Shown: positions 52,573 through 61,124 of the stretch, piece after piece
How positions within the stretch are numbered: the stretch's first letter is position 1
Layout: every line of letters begins with the position of its first letter
Assembly: GCF_937616625.2 (NCBI RefSeq)
Contig: NC_065576.1
Coordinates: 23,730,628-23,794,627 of the forward strand
Reading direction: 5' to 3'
From: Mercurialis annua
Taxonomy: Eukaryota; Streptophyta; Magnoliopsida; Malpighiales; Euphorbiaceae
Length of the DNA: 64,000 bases
Made by a program: the position numbers and the translations under genes
Notes under the pieces: generated by a model
Database searches by the model: none
Told to the model about the DNA's origin: nothing
The model's input: only the letters and a program-made list of their open reading frames with translations

Positions 52573-52800
52573 TATTAACGTTTGGCTTAAATCGATAAAG
52601 TGGGGAAACGTTTGGATTTTTTTCATAACGTTTGTAAACATTTTGATTAAATCGCTTAAAAGGTGAAACGTTTGGATTTGTTTCGTAACGTTTGTAAAAG
52701 TTTGGCTTAAATCGCTAAATATGTGAAGCGTTTGGTTTTGTTTCGTAACGTTTGTAAACGTTTGGCTTAAATTGCTAAAAAGGTGAAACGCTTGGATTTG
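52573..52800 (-). repeat. Inverted satellite segment 2, cut by the retrotransposon
   Basis: From TTAACGTTTGGCTTAAATCG the satellite again runs in reverse complement for about four monomers, ending abruptly at CGCTTGGATTTG where the LTR begins. Its full length is unknown because the element was inserted into it and the far side is outside the window. Confidence 0.92.
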
Positions 52801-52949
52801 TGTAATATCCCGTAAAATTTTGAATTTATTTTGTTATTTTCCGACGTGGTTCCGGATGTGTTTTGAAGAGTATTTGAAGTTTCGTAATTTATTAGTGGTT
52901 CGATTCATCTTTGGTTCGATTTTGAGTTTGGTTCTCGGTTCCCTTGGGT

Positions 52950-53176
52950 CTTGGTTCAACCAAATGGTTGAACCAAGGAATAAACCAGGTCTCGTAAGAG
53001 ACCTGATGATTTCCCGTACAGTCTCGTACGGGACTGTGCCTGTCCCGTACGGGACTGTGCAAATTTTGCACTGGTCTCGTACGAGACCAGGCTGTCCCGA
53101 ACGAGAACTCAGCATTTTTGCTGAGTCTCGTTCGAGACTTGTAACGGCTGAGTGAGGTGTTGATTTCAGCCGTTAC
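52950..53176. repeat. Cluster of seven consecutive hairpins in the LTR
   Basis: Successive inverted repeats: 52950-52977 (13-bp arms around CTTGGTTCAACCA), 52986-53005 (CAGGTCTC arms), 53018-53037 (ACAGTC arms), 53042-53055 (GTCCCGTACGGGAC, perfect), 53057-53071 (GTGCAAA arms), 53071-53090 (CTGGTCTCGTACGAGACCAG, perfect 20-bp palindrome) and 53098-53134 (about 17-bp arms with one bulge, ACTCAGCA core). An additional perfect pair of 11-bp arms, GTAACGGCTGA and TCAGCCGTTAC, spans 53141-53176. Variants of GTCTCGTACGRGAC recur in several of them. The cluster is repeated in the 3' LTR at 61274-61500. The role is unknown. Confidence 0.9.
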
Positions 53177-53317
53177 GAATCCGATCTTGTTTCCCTTTTT
53201 ACCAAATCTGATTCCACTCTTTCCTTCTCTACATATTCAGCTAGCCCTAGCCACCATCCTTCTCTTTTCCCTTCATGATTTTCGTCTCCTTTTTCTGCTC
53301 CAAAGTCAGCCCCATCG

Positions 53318-53398
53318 GTATGTAATTCTGAAACTAGTTTTTCAGTTTTCATTTTTGGACATACTTCGGTTTTCTGATCCGTTCGTTTTCGTTTCTAG
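53318..53398 (+). other. Candidate intron within the LTR
   Basis: An 81-bp T-rich stretch opening with GTATGTAATTCTG after CCCATCG and closing with CGTTTCTAG before ATCGAAACTG, with a CTGAT branch-like motif upstream of the acceptor. The stretch before it (53185-53310) is pyrimidine-rich like a plant 5' leader. This is a splice-signal prediction only; no transcript evidence is available from sequence. An identical copy lies at 61642-61722. Confidence 0.35.
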
Positions 53399-54088
53399 AT
53401 CGAAACTGAAACCGTTAAATCTCAGGCGTTCTAGACTCGTCTACCTTCGATTCTACTCTTTCGCTTCGCTTAACGGTACGCCGTTGATCTCGTTCTATTG
53501 CCGTTCGGTTTATCGTTTTTGTTTGTTAAATTCTGTTCTTGGTTGGTTTTGATTACTGCCGATGGGTTTCCTTCTTGTTGCCATGATTTTGATTGTTTGG
53601 AAGTTATAGATCTCTTGGGTAATTGTTAGTTTATGATTTCATGGAGTTATCATTTTGTTCTCCATGTTCGTGTTAAAGGTTGGGTTCGGCAGTAACGTTT
53701 GGTGTTTGTTTCTCCTTGTTAATTGATTATGGGTGTGTAGCTATGGTGTTGTGTTGATTTGGATTGATTTATGGCTATTAGGTTGTTTTGGTTTGATGAG
53801 GATTGAAAAATGGTCTTAGTTTCAGAAGCATAAACATGGTGAATTGGTTTTGGCGGGTTCCTTTTGTTTGAAAGGAGGAAGATGGTGAAAAGACCCCTTT
53901 GATCACTCAATTGTTTTGCCTAAATCAAATAAATTCCTTAAGTTAAACTTTACCTATTGATTTGTTAATACCTTGGATTTCGTTATAATTTATAAGTGAT
54001 ACTTGTAAACGATATTTTTATAATCTAAGTTAAACATAATTACTCGGGTAATTTTATTATATTCGTATGTCAATTTAACACGAAAATG

Positions 54089-54294
54089 GTTAAATTACAA
54101 TTTAGTCCCTAAACGAGTTTTATAACTTATTTAAATAGGTTTTTGGTTATTAACTTCATATTTTGTTTTAATTATAAAACAAGAGCTATTAGATTGTATT
54201 TGGATATCGAATTAGCTAAATTACAATTTAGTCCCTAAATGGCAAAAGTACAGTTTAGTCCCTAATTGGCTAAAGTGCAATTTAGTCCCTAAAC
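54089..54294 (+). repeat. Four TTTAGTCCCTAA motifs in the LTR
   Basis: Near-copies of ACAATTTAGTCCCTAAA occur at about 54098, 54222, 54249 and 54278, the last three almost in tandem with ~27-bp spacing (GCTAAATTACAATTTAGTCC, AAAAGTACAGTTTAGTCC, CTAAAGTGCAATTTAGTCC). Similar phrases are widespread in plant LTRs. The function is unknown; they recur in the 3' LTR at +8324. Confidence 0.85.
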
Positions 54295-54994
54295 TTTTAT
54301 TTGACTTATTTAATTAAGTTTTGATTTGTAACTTGGGTTGCTTTGAATTGAAGCTATTGAGTTCCGCTTTTAAAATGGATTGTTATTTGCTAATTTATTT
54401 TATAAATATAAACTTGGGTTTATATTTGATAAACGTTCTGAGTCGGATTAGACTTGGGTCATCCGGCAAGTGAGGTTAGCTTGGTAGTTGTGATAACTCC
54501 GCTAACCCACTATTTGGAAACTATTTATTATTTAAAGTTATTTAATAATATTTATAAATTGGATTTTAAGCGGGAACTCAATATGCTTATATTATCTGGG
54601 CTTTATTATCTAATGGGTATTATTTGTGTGTGCTTTGGATTGTTTATTCCGACATGTTAATTGTGCTAGTCTTATGTGGTGTCTAGTACTCTCTAGAGTT
54701 AGGGTCTGATTTTAATAATTATTTTATTGTCTAGACTCGTCTACTGTTCGTGCTTCAGAGGCAAACCAGAGTTAGTTGCTTGCCGGTATTTCACGCGGAT
54801 TAGCAAGCAGTGAGTTTATATTTACTATTTACCGCTTTATTAAGTAAATTGTTATTTTAATATTAAATATATATACTGTACGTATATTTCGAACTGTTTT
54901 ATATTATGGCTCTTAGTTGGAACGTGCTACCTAATGGGCATCATTAGGACTGCGTGCGCACCGGTATTGATCTGGGTAAGGTATATATGGAAAT

Positions 54995-55118
54995 GTGGTA
55001 ACTCGGTGTAAGCATAGCTCTCGGGACCAGGTAGAGTAACTCGGTGTAGCTCAGCTCTCGGGACTCTGGTATAAGTGTGGTCAGTGGTAACTCGGTGTAG
55101 CTCAGCTCTCGGGACCAG
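54995..55118 (+). repeat. Threefold ~35-bp repeat in the LTR
   Basis: TAACTCGGTGTA followed by AGCTCTCGGGACC or a close variant occurs three times (54995-55030, 55033-55069, 55084-55118). The unit is imperfect and spaced by short linkers. The 3' LTR has the same three copies, with one substitution in the first (A at 55010, G in the 3' LTR). Confidence 0.88.
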
Positions 55119-55708
55119 ACCTATTGGATTATTATTATTATTTAGAATTGTGGATTAGGGTTCCAACTATTATCTGTAATATCGTTATTAAATGTTTTAA
55201 ACGTTTTAAAGGTTTTCCACTTAATAAATGTAAATAGTGGTATGAACTCATCTCAGTATATCTGACCCCGTTGTTTTCCCAATTTCCCCCAGGGTTATGA
55301 TCTGAGAGAGTCTGGTGATCTCCGCATTTACTTTTCCTCGGAGGTTCCTTTTATTTTAATAAAATTGTAAACTGTTTTATTCTTAGACCGCAGTAGTAAC
55401 TAGACGTCTTTGTTATTATAATATATTTTGTCGGATTGGTTCGACTGGTTATATTGCTTTGACATGTTATATTATTATATTGGTTTATGATAAATCTATT
55501 TTAGACTTAGAATTGAACATGTATGTTATATTAACTGTTGATTATTATAACTGCTAGTTTAGGTTGAAGTCTCGGTTGCCCCCGAGCATTGGTTTTCTGC
55601 AGGTTTATGTGTTTATGTGTTAAATAAAAGGCTAGCTACGGGTTTCGGTACTATATTACCCATACCCTAGCGCCGGTCGCGATTCATGAAAATGGGTCGT
55701 GACAAACT

Positions 55709-55720
55709 TGGTATCAGAGC
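55709..55720 (+). promoter_or_regulatory. Primer binding site, initiator-Met tRNA type
   Basis: TGGTATCAGAGC begins four bases after the LTR end (GACA|AACT). It is complementary to the 3' end of plant initiator methionine tRNA, the usual minus-strand primer for Ty3/gypsy and copia elements. Its position fixes the LTR end at 55704. Confidence 0.93.
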
Positions 55721-56046
55721 TTTGGTTTCAAACCAAGGCCATTGCTTGCTATGTGTTTACTCTGTTAAGTATTGTTGTGTCTTAGGAAACTACTGCGGAT
55801 ATAGGTTTCTGTCATGTCTTTTTAAATGTCATCTTTTGATTTTCAAAATATTCTGCCTACACCAATAGGATTGCGTCGAGTCAGTCATTATTTGTTGATT
55901 TGATGTTGTTAAATGTTAATTTTATTTCATTTGGGTGAACATTTTATTGCTGTTGATTTCTTGGGAAATCCTGTATGTTGTCTGTTTTGTTCATACTTGG
56001 GTATGAAATATCTGTTATTTAAATTGTTGTTGTTCAATCTTAGGAT
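55721..56046 (+). other. Leader between primer binding site and gag
   Basis: 326 bp of A+T-rich untranslated leader ending TCTTAGGAT before the gag ATG. Short frames here are not supported as genes. A packaging or dimerisation signal would be expected in this interval by analogy, but I see none I can identify. Confidence 0.7.
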
Positions 56047-59000
56047 ATGGACAACGTTGTTCGTACTCGTGCTGCGGCAGAGCAAGAAGCTGTGGCTGAT
56101 GATGCGATTTCCATGGAAGTCGATCAGAACGTACCACCAGTTCAGGCTAATGCTGGACGTGGTCGAGGTGGAGGTGTTGGCAGAGGTAGAGGTGCTGGTA
56201 GAGGCAGAGGAGCTGGTGCTGGTAGAGGTGGAGCTAGAGGGCGCGGTGCAGCAGGTGTTCAGGCACCGAATGTGCAGCAGGCACCAGGGGTGCAGCAAGC
56301 ACCAAATATGCAAGCGTTCGACTTCACTACTTTCTTGGTTGGCGTTGTCGAAATGCAGAACAATCAGGCTCTACTGCAGAATCAGTGTAATATACTGTGT
56401 CAGTTAGCGCAGCAACAGCAACCTCAGGTTGGTGCTGTAGCTGGTATTGGTGGAATTGCTGGTGTCGGTCATATTCCGACAGACAGAGAGTTGGTGATGA
56501 CCTACTTGAAGTTGAATCCGACTTCTTTTGATGGTACTGGGGATGCTCTAGACTTTTTGGAGGAATTTGAGTACAATAGTCAGAGGATTCAAGCGTCTGA
56601 TCGTCAATCAGTGATGCTTGTGGAAATGTCGCTGAAGGGTCCAGCTAAGGATTGGTATCGCGATAACATCAGGCCAGTTATGGATACTTTGCCTTGGGCT
56701 GATTTTGTGATCAGGTTCAGAGGTTACTATCTACCCTTCTCTGTTACTGAGAGTTTCAGAGAAAAGCTGCTCACTTTGAAGAAGGGGGATAGATCGGTGA
56801 CAGACTACACTACTGAGTTTGTACGTTTGGGGCGGTTTGCTACAGATCTACAGGGTGATCAAGAGCGAGTGAACGACCGTTATGTTAGGGGTTTAGGCTC
56901 GGAGTTTCTTCCTTTGCTGATAGGGACAAACATGGAGTTTGCTCGGTTAGTGGATAGTGCGCGGAGGATGGAGAATTCGATGGTTCAGTTTGGGACGATC
57001 TCTGACCCTTTCCAGAATCAGAAGGGAAAGAGTGACGTTCCTAGTGGGGGGCAGCAGGCCCCAGTGCAGCATGGTAGTGGGAACTACTACAGTGGCTCTT
57101 CTCAGGCCAACAGGGGGAGTCGACGGACTCATAACAAAGGGAGGCATAGTGCCAGGAGTGCTCCGTACAGTTCTAGTAGCATTGGGAGCAACCGTGGTTC
57201 AGGACGCGGGTACAGTGGTGGATCGAACATTCCGTTCTGCCAGAATTGCAGACGTAGGCATTATGGTCAGTGCCAGTTAGCTCCTGGAGGTTGTTTCACT
57301 TGTGGCCAGCCGGGTCATTTTTCTAGGGAGTGTCCGACATCTGGGCAGCAGTTGTCTAACTCCAGTGTGGCGCAGTCATCTTATCAGCAGCAGAGACCTG
57401 CGTTTACACAGTCTGTAGGGTACTCTCAACCTGCATCATCTTTTGGTGGCCAGCGGGGCCGTGGTTCTGGTGGCAGAGGTTTTGGTGGCCGTGGTAACGG
57501 CGGTAGAGGTTCCAACGGTTATGGTACTGGACAGAGTTCGCAGCAGCAGCCGCAGGGTCAGGCCAGAGTGTTCGCACTTACTCCTCAGGATGCGCGTGCA
57601 TCAAACGCTGTGGTGCAAGGTACCATCCCGATTTCTTTTACTGATGCTTTGGTATTATTTGATGCGGGTGCGACCCATTCGTTTGTTTCTACTTGTTTTG
57701 CTGGAAAATTGGGTGGAGCACCATCTGTTTTGAGTGAACCTCTAGCTGTGTCTACACCTATGTCTGAAGGTGTAGTAGTAGACGTCGTCTATCCTTCTTG
57801 TCCTGTGGTTATTCAGGGTAGAGAATTATGTGATGATTTGATTGTACTTGACGTTCTTTCTTTTGATGTTATCTTGGGGATGGACTGGTTGTCACGCCAT
57901 TATGCTTCTATTGACTGTCGAGGGAAGTCAGTCGAGTTCAGGATTCCAGGTGGTCTACCTTTTTCCTTTCAGGGAGAAAAGGCAGAGACACCTAAGAATC
58001 TGATTTCTGCCATAAAGGCGAAGCGGATGTTAGGCAAGGGTTGCCAGGGTTTTCTTGCTGTGGTTCGTGATTTGGAGACTGGCGGTAGTGATATGCATAG
58101 TGTTCCGATAGTGAATGAGTTCACTGATGTGTTTCCAGAGGAATTGCCTGGATTACCACCTGATCGTGATATTGAGTTTTGCATTGATGTGGTTTCTGGT
58201 ACAGCTCCGATTTCGATACCGCCGTATCGGATGGCTCCTGCAGAGCTGAAGGAGTTGAAGGACCAGTTACAAGAGTTGTTGGATAGCGGGTTCATCAGAC
58301 CGAGTACTTCTCCGTGGGGTGCTCCAGTTCTGTTTGTAAAGAAGAAAGACGGTTCCTTTCGGCTCTGTATCGACTACAGACAGTTGAATAAGGCTACTGT
58401 CAAGAACAGATATCCTCTTCCTCGCATCGATGATCTGTTTGATCAGTTGCAGGGTGCGAAGTGTTTTTCCAAGATTGATTTGAGGTCTGGGTATCATCAG
58501 CTACGGATCCGTGATGCAGATGTGCCTAAGACTGCTTTTCGGACTCGTTATGGACATTTTGAGTTTCTGGTTATGTCCTTTGGTCTGACGAACGCACCAG
58601 CAGCGTTTATGGATATGATGAACAGAGTGTTCAAGCCGTTTTTGGATCAATTTGTTATCGTCTTCATTGATGACATTTTGATCTATTCTCGGAGTGAGGA
58701 GGAACATGCTTACCATTTGAGGACTATACTACAGACGTTGCGTGAGCATCAGTTGTACGCTAAGTTCTCAAAATGTGAGTTCTGGTTGGATCAGGTTACC
58801 TTTCTAGGGCACGTGGTGTCGAAAGATGGGATCAAGGTTGATCCGAAGAAGATTGAAGCGGTCATGGATTGGCAAAGGCCAAGGTCAGTTACCGAGATCA
58901 GAAGTTTTTTGGGTTTAGCTGGTTACTATCGTCGGTTCGTGCAAGATTTCTCCAGAATATCTGCACCTTTGACTAAACTGACACAGAAGGGTGTCAAGTT

Positions 59001-60219
59001 TGAGTGGACTGACAAGTGCGAGGCGAGCTTTGAGAAGCTCAAGGAGATTTTGACTACAGCTCCAGTTTTGGCATTGCCTTCTGGCATTGATGGGTTCACA
59101 GTGTATTGTGATGCGTCTCGGATTGGTTTGGGTTGCGTTCTGATGCAACATGGGCAGGTGATTGCCTATGCTTCCAGACAGTTGAAGAAGCATGAGGTGA
59201 ATTACCCTACTCATGATTTAGAGTTGGCAGCTGTGGTTTTTGCGCTGAAAATCTGGAGGCATTATTTGTATGGTGCTACTTGTGAGATTTTCACTGATCA
59301 TAAGAGTCTGAAATATATCTTTGATCAGAGAGAGTTGAACTTGAGACAGAGGAGGTGGTTAGAGTTGCTGAAAGACTACGACTGTACTATTCAGTACCAT
59401 CCTGGTAAGGCTAATGTGGTAGCCGATGCGTTGATTCGCAAGTCTTCGGGCAGCTTGGCTCATATTTCTGAGTTTGGGCGTAGACCCATGGTTAGAGAGT
59501 GGCACAATTTGATAGTTTCAGGCTATGGATTTCAGATTTCTCAGACTGGTTGTTTGTTAGCACAGTTGCAAGTGCAACCCGTTTTGATTGATCGGATCAA
59601 AGCTTTACAAGCTGAGGATCCACAGTTGAAACGGATTATTGAGGAGATTCAGCAGGACAGTAATTCTGAGTTTACTTTCGTGGATGGTGTTCTGAGACAT
59701 GGTTCGAGATTGTGTGTTCCGGATTCAGATGGTTTGAGGGACCAGATTCTGGAAGAAGCGCACAAGTCTGCTTATAGTGTTCATCCGGGTTCTACTAAGA
59801 TGTACCATGATCTTAAGGGTACCTACTGGTGGAGCGGGATGAAGAAGGATGTCGCTGAGTATGTTTCTAAGTGTCTGACTTGCCAGCAGGTGAAGCTGGA
59901 ACATCAGAGACCTTTTGGCTATCTGCAACCACTACCTATTCCAGAGTGGAAGTGGGAGCGGATTGCTATGGATTTTGTGGTTGGGTTACCAAGTACTCGA
60001 CAGGGATACGATTCCATCTGGGTGATAGTTGACCGTATGACTAAGTCAGCTCATTTCCTTCCGATAAAGGTCTCGTATACTGCTTCGAGGTTGGCTCAGT
60101 TGTACATCGACAGGATTGTCAGTTTGCATGGTGTACCGGTTTCTATTGTTTCAGACAGAGGTTCTGTGTTTACTTCGAGGTTCTGGAAAGCGTTACAGGA
60201 ATCCTTGGGTCTCGGTTAG
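56047..60219 (+). CDS. gag-pol: Chromovirus gag-pol polyprotein, truncated in integrase
   Basis: A 1390-residue frame carrying nearly all functions of the element. Residues ~35-70 are a Gly/Arg-rich stretch and ~165-265 the retrotransposon capsid-type gag region. One CX2CX4HX4C zinc knuckle lies at 416-429. Protease has DAGATHSF with catalytic Asp 539 and a later ILGMDWL (609-615). Reverse transcriptase spans about 725-900 with FIDD at 873-876. RNase H has Asp 1022, Glu 1059, Asp 1084 and Asp 1127. Integrase starts with the HHCC zinc-binding region (His 1239, His 1246, Cys 1276, Cys 1279), then core Asp 1309 and Asp 1370. The frame then stops about 20 residues later, before the third catalytic acidic residue. 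Comparison with the downstream frame indicates loss of a single base near 60211. A full-length protein would be about 1650 residues, normal for the family. The start is the first ATG in frame, followed by a credible gag N-terminus. Confidence 0.95.
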   Translation: MDNVVRTRAAAEQEAVADDAISMEVDQNVPPVQANAGRGRGGGVGRGRGAGRGRGAGAGRGGARGRGAAGVQAPNVQQAPGVQQAPNMQAFDFTTFLVGVVEMQNNQALLQNQCNILCQLAQQQQPQVGAVAGIGGIAGVGHIPTDRELVMTYLKLNPTSFDGTGDALDFLEEFEYNSQRIQASDRQSVMLVEMSLKGPAKDWYRDNIRPVMDTLPWADFVIRFRGYYLPFSVTESFREKLLTLKKGDRSVTDYTTEFVRLGRFATDLQGDQERVNDRYVRGLGSEFLPLLIGTNMEFARLVDSARRMENSMVQFGTISDPFQNQKGKSDVPSGGQQAPVQHGSGNYYSGSSQANRGSRRTHNKGRHSARSAPYSSSSIGSNRGSGRGYSGGSNIPFCQNCRRRHYGQCQLAPGGCFTCGQPGHFSRECPTSGQQLSNSSVAQSSYQQQRPAFTQSVGYSQPASSFGGQRGRGSGGRGFGGRGNGGRGSNGYGTGQSSQQQPQGQARVFALTPQDARASNAVVQGTIPISFTDALVLFDAGATHSFVSTCFAGKLGGAPSVLSEPLAVSTPMSEGVVVDVVYPSCPVVIQGRELCDDLIVLDVLSFDVILGMDWLSRHYASIDCRGKSVEFRIPGGLPFSFQGEKAETPKNLISAIKAKRMLGKGCQGFLAVVRDLETGGSDMHSVPIVNEFTDVFPEELPGLPPDRDIEFCIDVVSGTAPISIPPYRMAPAELKELKDQLQELLDSGFIRPSTSPWGAPVLFVKKKDGSFRLCIDYRQLNKATVKNRYPLPRIDDLFDQLQGAKCFSKIDLRSGYHQLRIRDADVPKTAFRTRYGHFEFLVMSFGLTNAPAAFMDMMNRVFKPFLDQFVIVFIDDILIYSRSEEEHAYHLRTILQTLREHQLYAKFSKCEFWLDQVTFLGHVVSKDGIKVDPKKIEAVMDWQRPRSVTEIRSFLGLAGYYRRFVQDFSRISAPLTKLTQKGVKFEWTDKCEASFEKLKEILTTAPVLALPSGIDGFTVYCDASRIGLGCVLMQHGQVIAYASRQLKKHEVNYPTHDLELAAVVFALKIWRHYLYGATCEIFTDHKSLKYIFDQRELNLRQRRWLELLKDYDCTIQYHPGKANVVADALIRKSSGSLAHISEFGRRPMVREWHNLIVSGYGFQISQTGCLLAQLQVQPVLIDRIKALQAEDPQLKRIIEEIQQDSNSEFTFVDGVLRHGSRLCVPDSDGLRDQILEEAHKSAYSVHPGSTKMYHDLKGTYWWSGMKKDVAEYVSKCLTCQQVKLEHQRPFGYLQPLPIPEWKWERIAMDFVVGLPSTRQGYDSIWVIVDRMTKSAHFLPIKVSYTASRLAQLYIDRIVSLHGVPVSIVSDRGSVFTSRFWKALQESLGLG

Positions 60220-61007
60220 ATTTCAGTACAGCTTTTCATCCTCAGACTGACGGTCAGTCTGAGAGGACTATTCAGACGTTGGAGGATATGCTCAGGATGT
60301 GTGTTCTCGATTTTCAGGGTAGCTGGGATACTCATTTGCCGTTGATTGAGTTTTCCTATAACAACAGTTACCACGCGAGTATCGAGATTGCGCCGTATGA
60401 GGCTTTGTACGGGCGCAAGTGTAGATCTCCTATCTGTTGGGAGGAGGTCGGAGAGCGTAAACTCTCGGGAGCTGAGATTATTCAGATTACCTCAGAGAAG
60501 GTACCGTTGATTAAGCGGAGATTAGAGACTGCTTTTAGTCGTCATAAGAGTTATGCTGATCCGAAGAGGAAAGACATTGAGTTCCAGGTTGGTGATTTCG
60601 TATTTCTTCGGGTTTCGCCTATGAAAGGCGTGGTTCGTTTTGGTGTCAAGGGAAAGTTGGCACCGAGGTATATTGGTCCTTATGAGATTTCGGAGAGGAT
60701 TGGAGCTGTGGCTTATCGTCTGGTTCTACCGCCAGACATGTCGTTAGTACATCCTGTGTTTCACGTTTCTATGTTGAGAAAGTGCATTTCTGATCCTTCA
60801 CACGTGATTGTGCCTCAGAGTGTTGAGATTGACCAGGAGCTGTCCTATGAGGAACAGCCAGTTGAGATTGTTGATACGCAAGTGCGTAAATTGCGGAACA
60901 AGGAGATTCCGATGGTTAAAGTTCTCTGGCGCAATCATTCTGTAGAGGAGTGTACTTGGGAGACCGAGTTGGATATGCGGAATCGCTATCCTTTTCTATT
61001 TCCGTGA
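60213..61007 (+). pseudogene. Displaced 3' part of pol: integrase C-terminus and chromodomain-like tail
   Basis: This continues the polyprotein in a different reading frame and has no start of its own (first ATG at 60279). It begins with the remainder of the integrase core: the catalytic Glu codon is at 60261-60263, giving the canonical D-35-E spacing from Asp 1370 once the lost base is allowed for. The integrase C-terminal domain follows, with a GPYEI motif (codons around 60680) and VHPVFHVSMLRK (~60750). The last ~55 residues contain VKVLWRNH and ECTWE and end in RYPFLFP, the pattern of the chromodomain fused to integrase in Tekay-type chromoviruses, thought to direct insertion to heterochromatin. 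Translation in place would need frameshifting or re-initiation, so I treat this part as inactive unless the base loss is a sequencing error. Confidence 0.88.
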
Positions 61008-61112
61008 GGTACAATATCTTGATTTCTGTGACTTTTATGATTTTTACTTGTGTTACGTGTTGTTCTGATGGTAATTGCTTATCGTGTTAAATTCGAGGAC
61101 GAATTTTTAATT
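61008..61112 (+). other. Untranslated spacer between pol and the polypurine tract
   Basis: About 105 bp of T-rich sequence containing AAATTCGAGGACGAATTTTT, a small inverted repeat around GAGGACG just before the polypurine tract. A similar arrangement is commonly seen at this place in plant gypsy elements. No gene is present. Confidence 0.6.
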
Positions 61113-61114
61113 AG

Positions 61115-61124
61115 TTGGGGAGAA
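61115..61124 (+). promoter_or_regulatory. Polypurine tract
   Basis: TTGGGGAGAA lies directly against the TG of the 3' LTR, the expected position of the plus-strand primer. The GGGGAGAA core is entirely purine. Confidence 0.9.

Larger units (their letters stand above)
52801..55704 (+). repeat. 5' long terminal repeat (2904 bp)
   Basis: Begins TGTAATATCCCG and ends GGGTCGTGACA just before the primer binding site, with short TGT...ACA inverted ends. It matches 61125-64000 with 7 substitutions and no net length change over the 2876 bp that can be compared; differing sites are 52894, 53506, 54323, 54438, 54500, 54763 and 55010. Notable contents are a hairpin cluster, a candidate intron, four ACAATTTAGTCCCTAAA-type motifs, a threefold ACTCGGTGTA repeat, and AATAAA signals near 55366 and 55623 that could serve polyadenylation. 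A TATA-like AAATATATATACTG lies near 54865. Small reading frames in the LTR occur identically in both LTRs and show no coding signs. Confidence 0.95.

Noticed and set aside
1..52800. CRISPR-like array of short repeats
   Set aside because: There are no unique spacers; every unit is the same monomer, no cas genes are present, and the context is a plant genome.
1..52800. Centromeric satellite with a CENP-B box
   Set aside because: No match to the CENP-B box pattern is visible in the monomer, and array size alone does not prove centromeric location.
53157..53552. 131-residue frame in the LTR, identical in both LTRs, and the overlapping 111- and 93-residue frames at 52820-53155
   Set aside because: Identity follows from the recent LTR pair. 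The frames cover the hairpin cluster and a pyrimidine-rich leader and show no domain.
55927..56313. Minus-strand frame opposite the start of gag (also minus frames at 57969-58497, 58501-58716, 58915-59214, 59725-59928)
   Set aside because: Shadows of the gag-pol coding strand; low-complexity Ser/Thr translation of the Gly/Arg-rich gag region.
57030..57560. Programmed gag/pol frameshift
   Set aside because: The frame is continuous from gag through protease and reverse transcriptase, so none is needed at that border.
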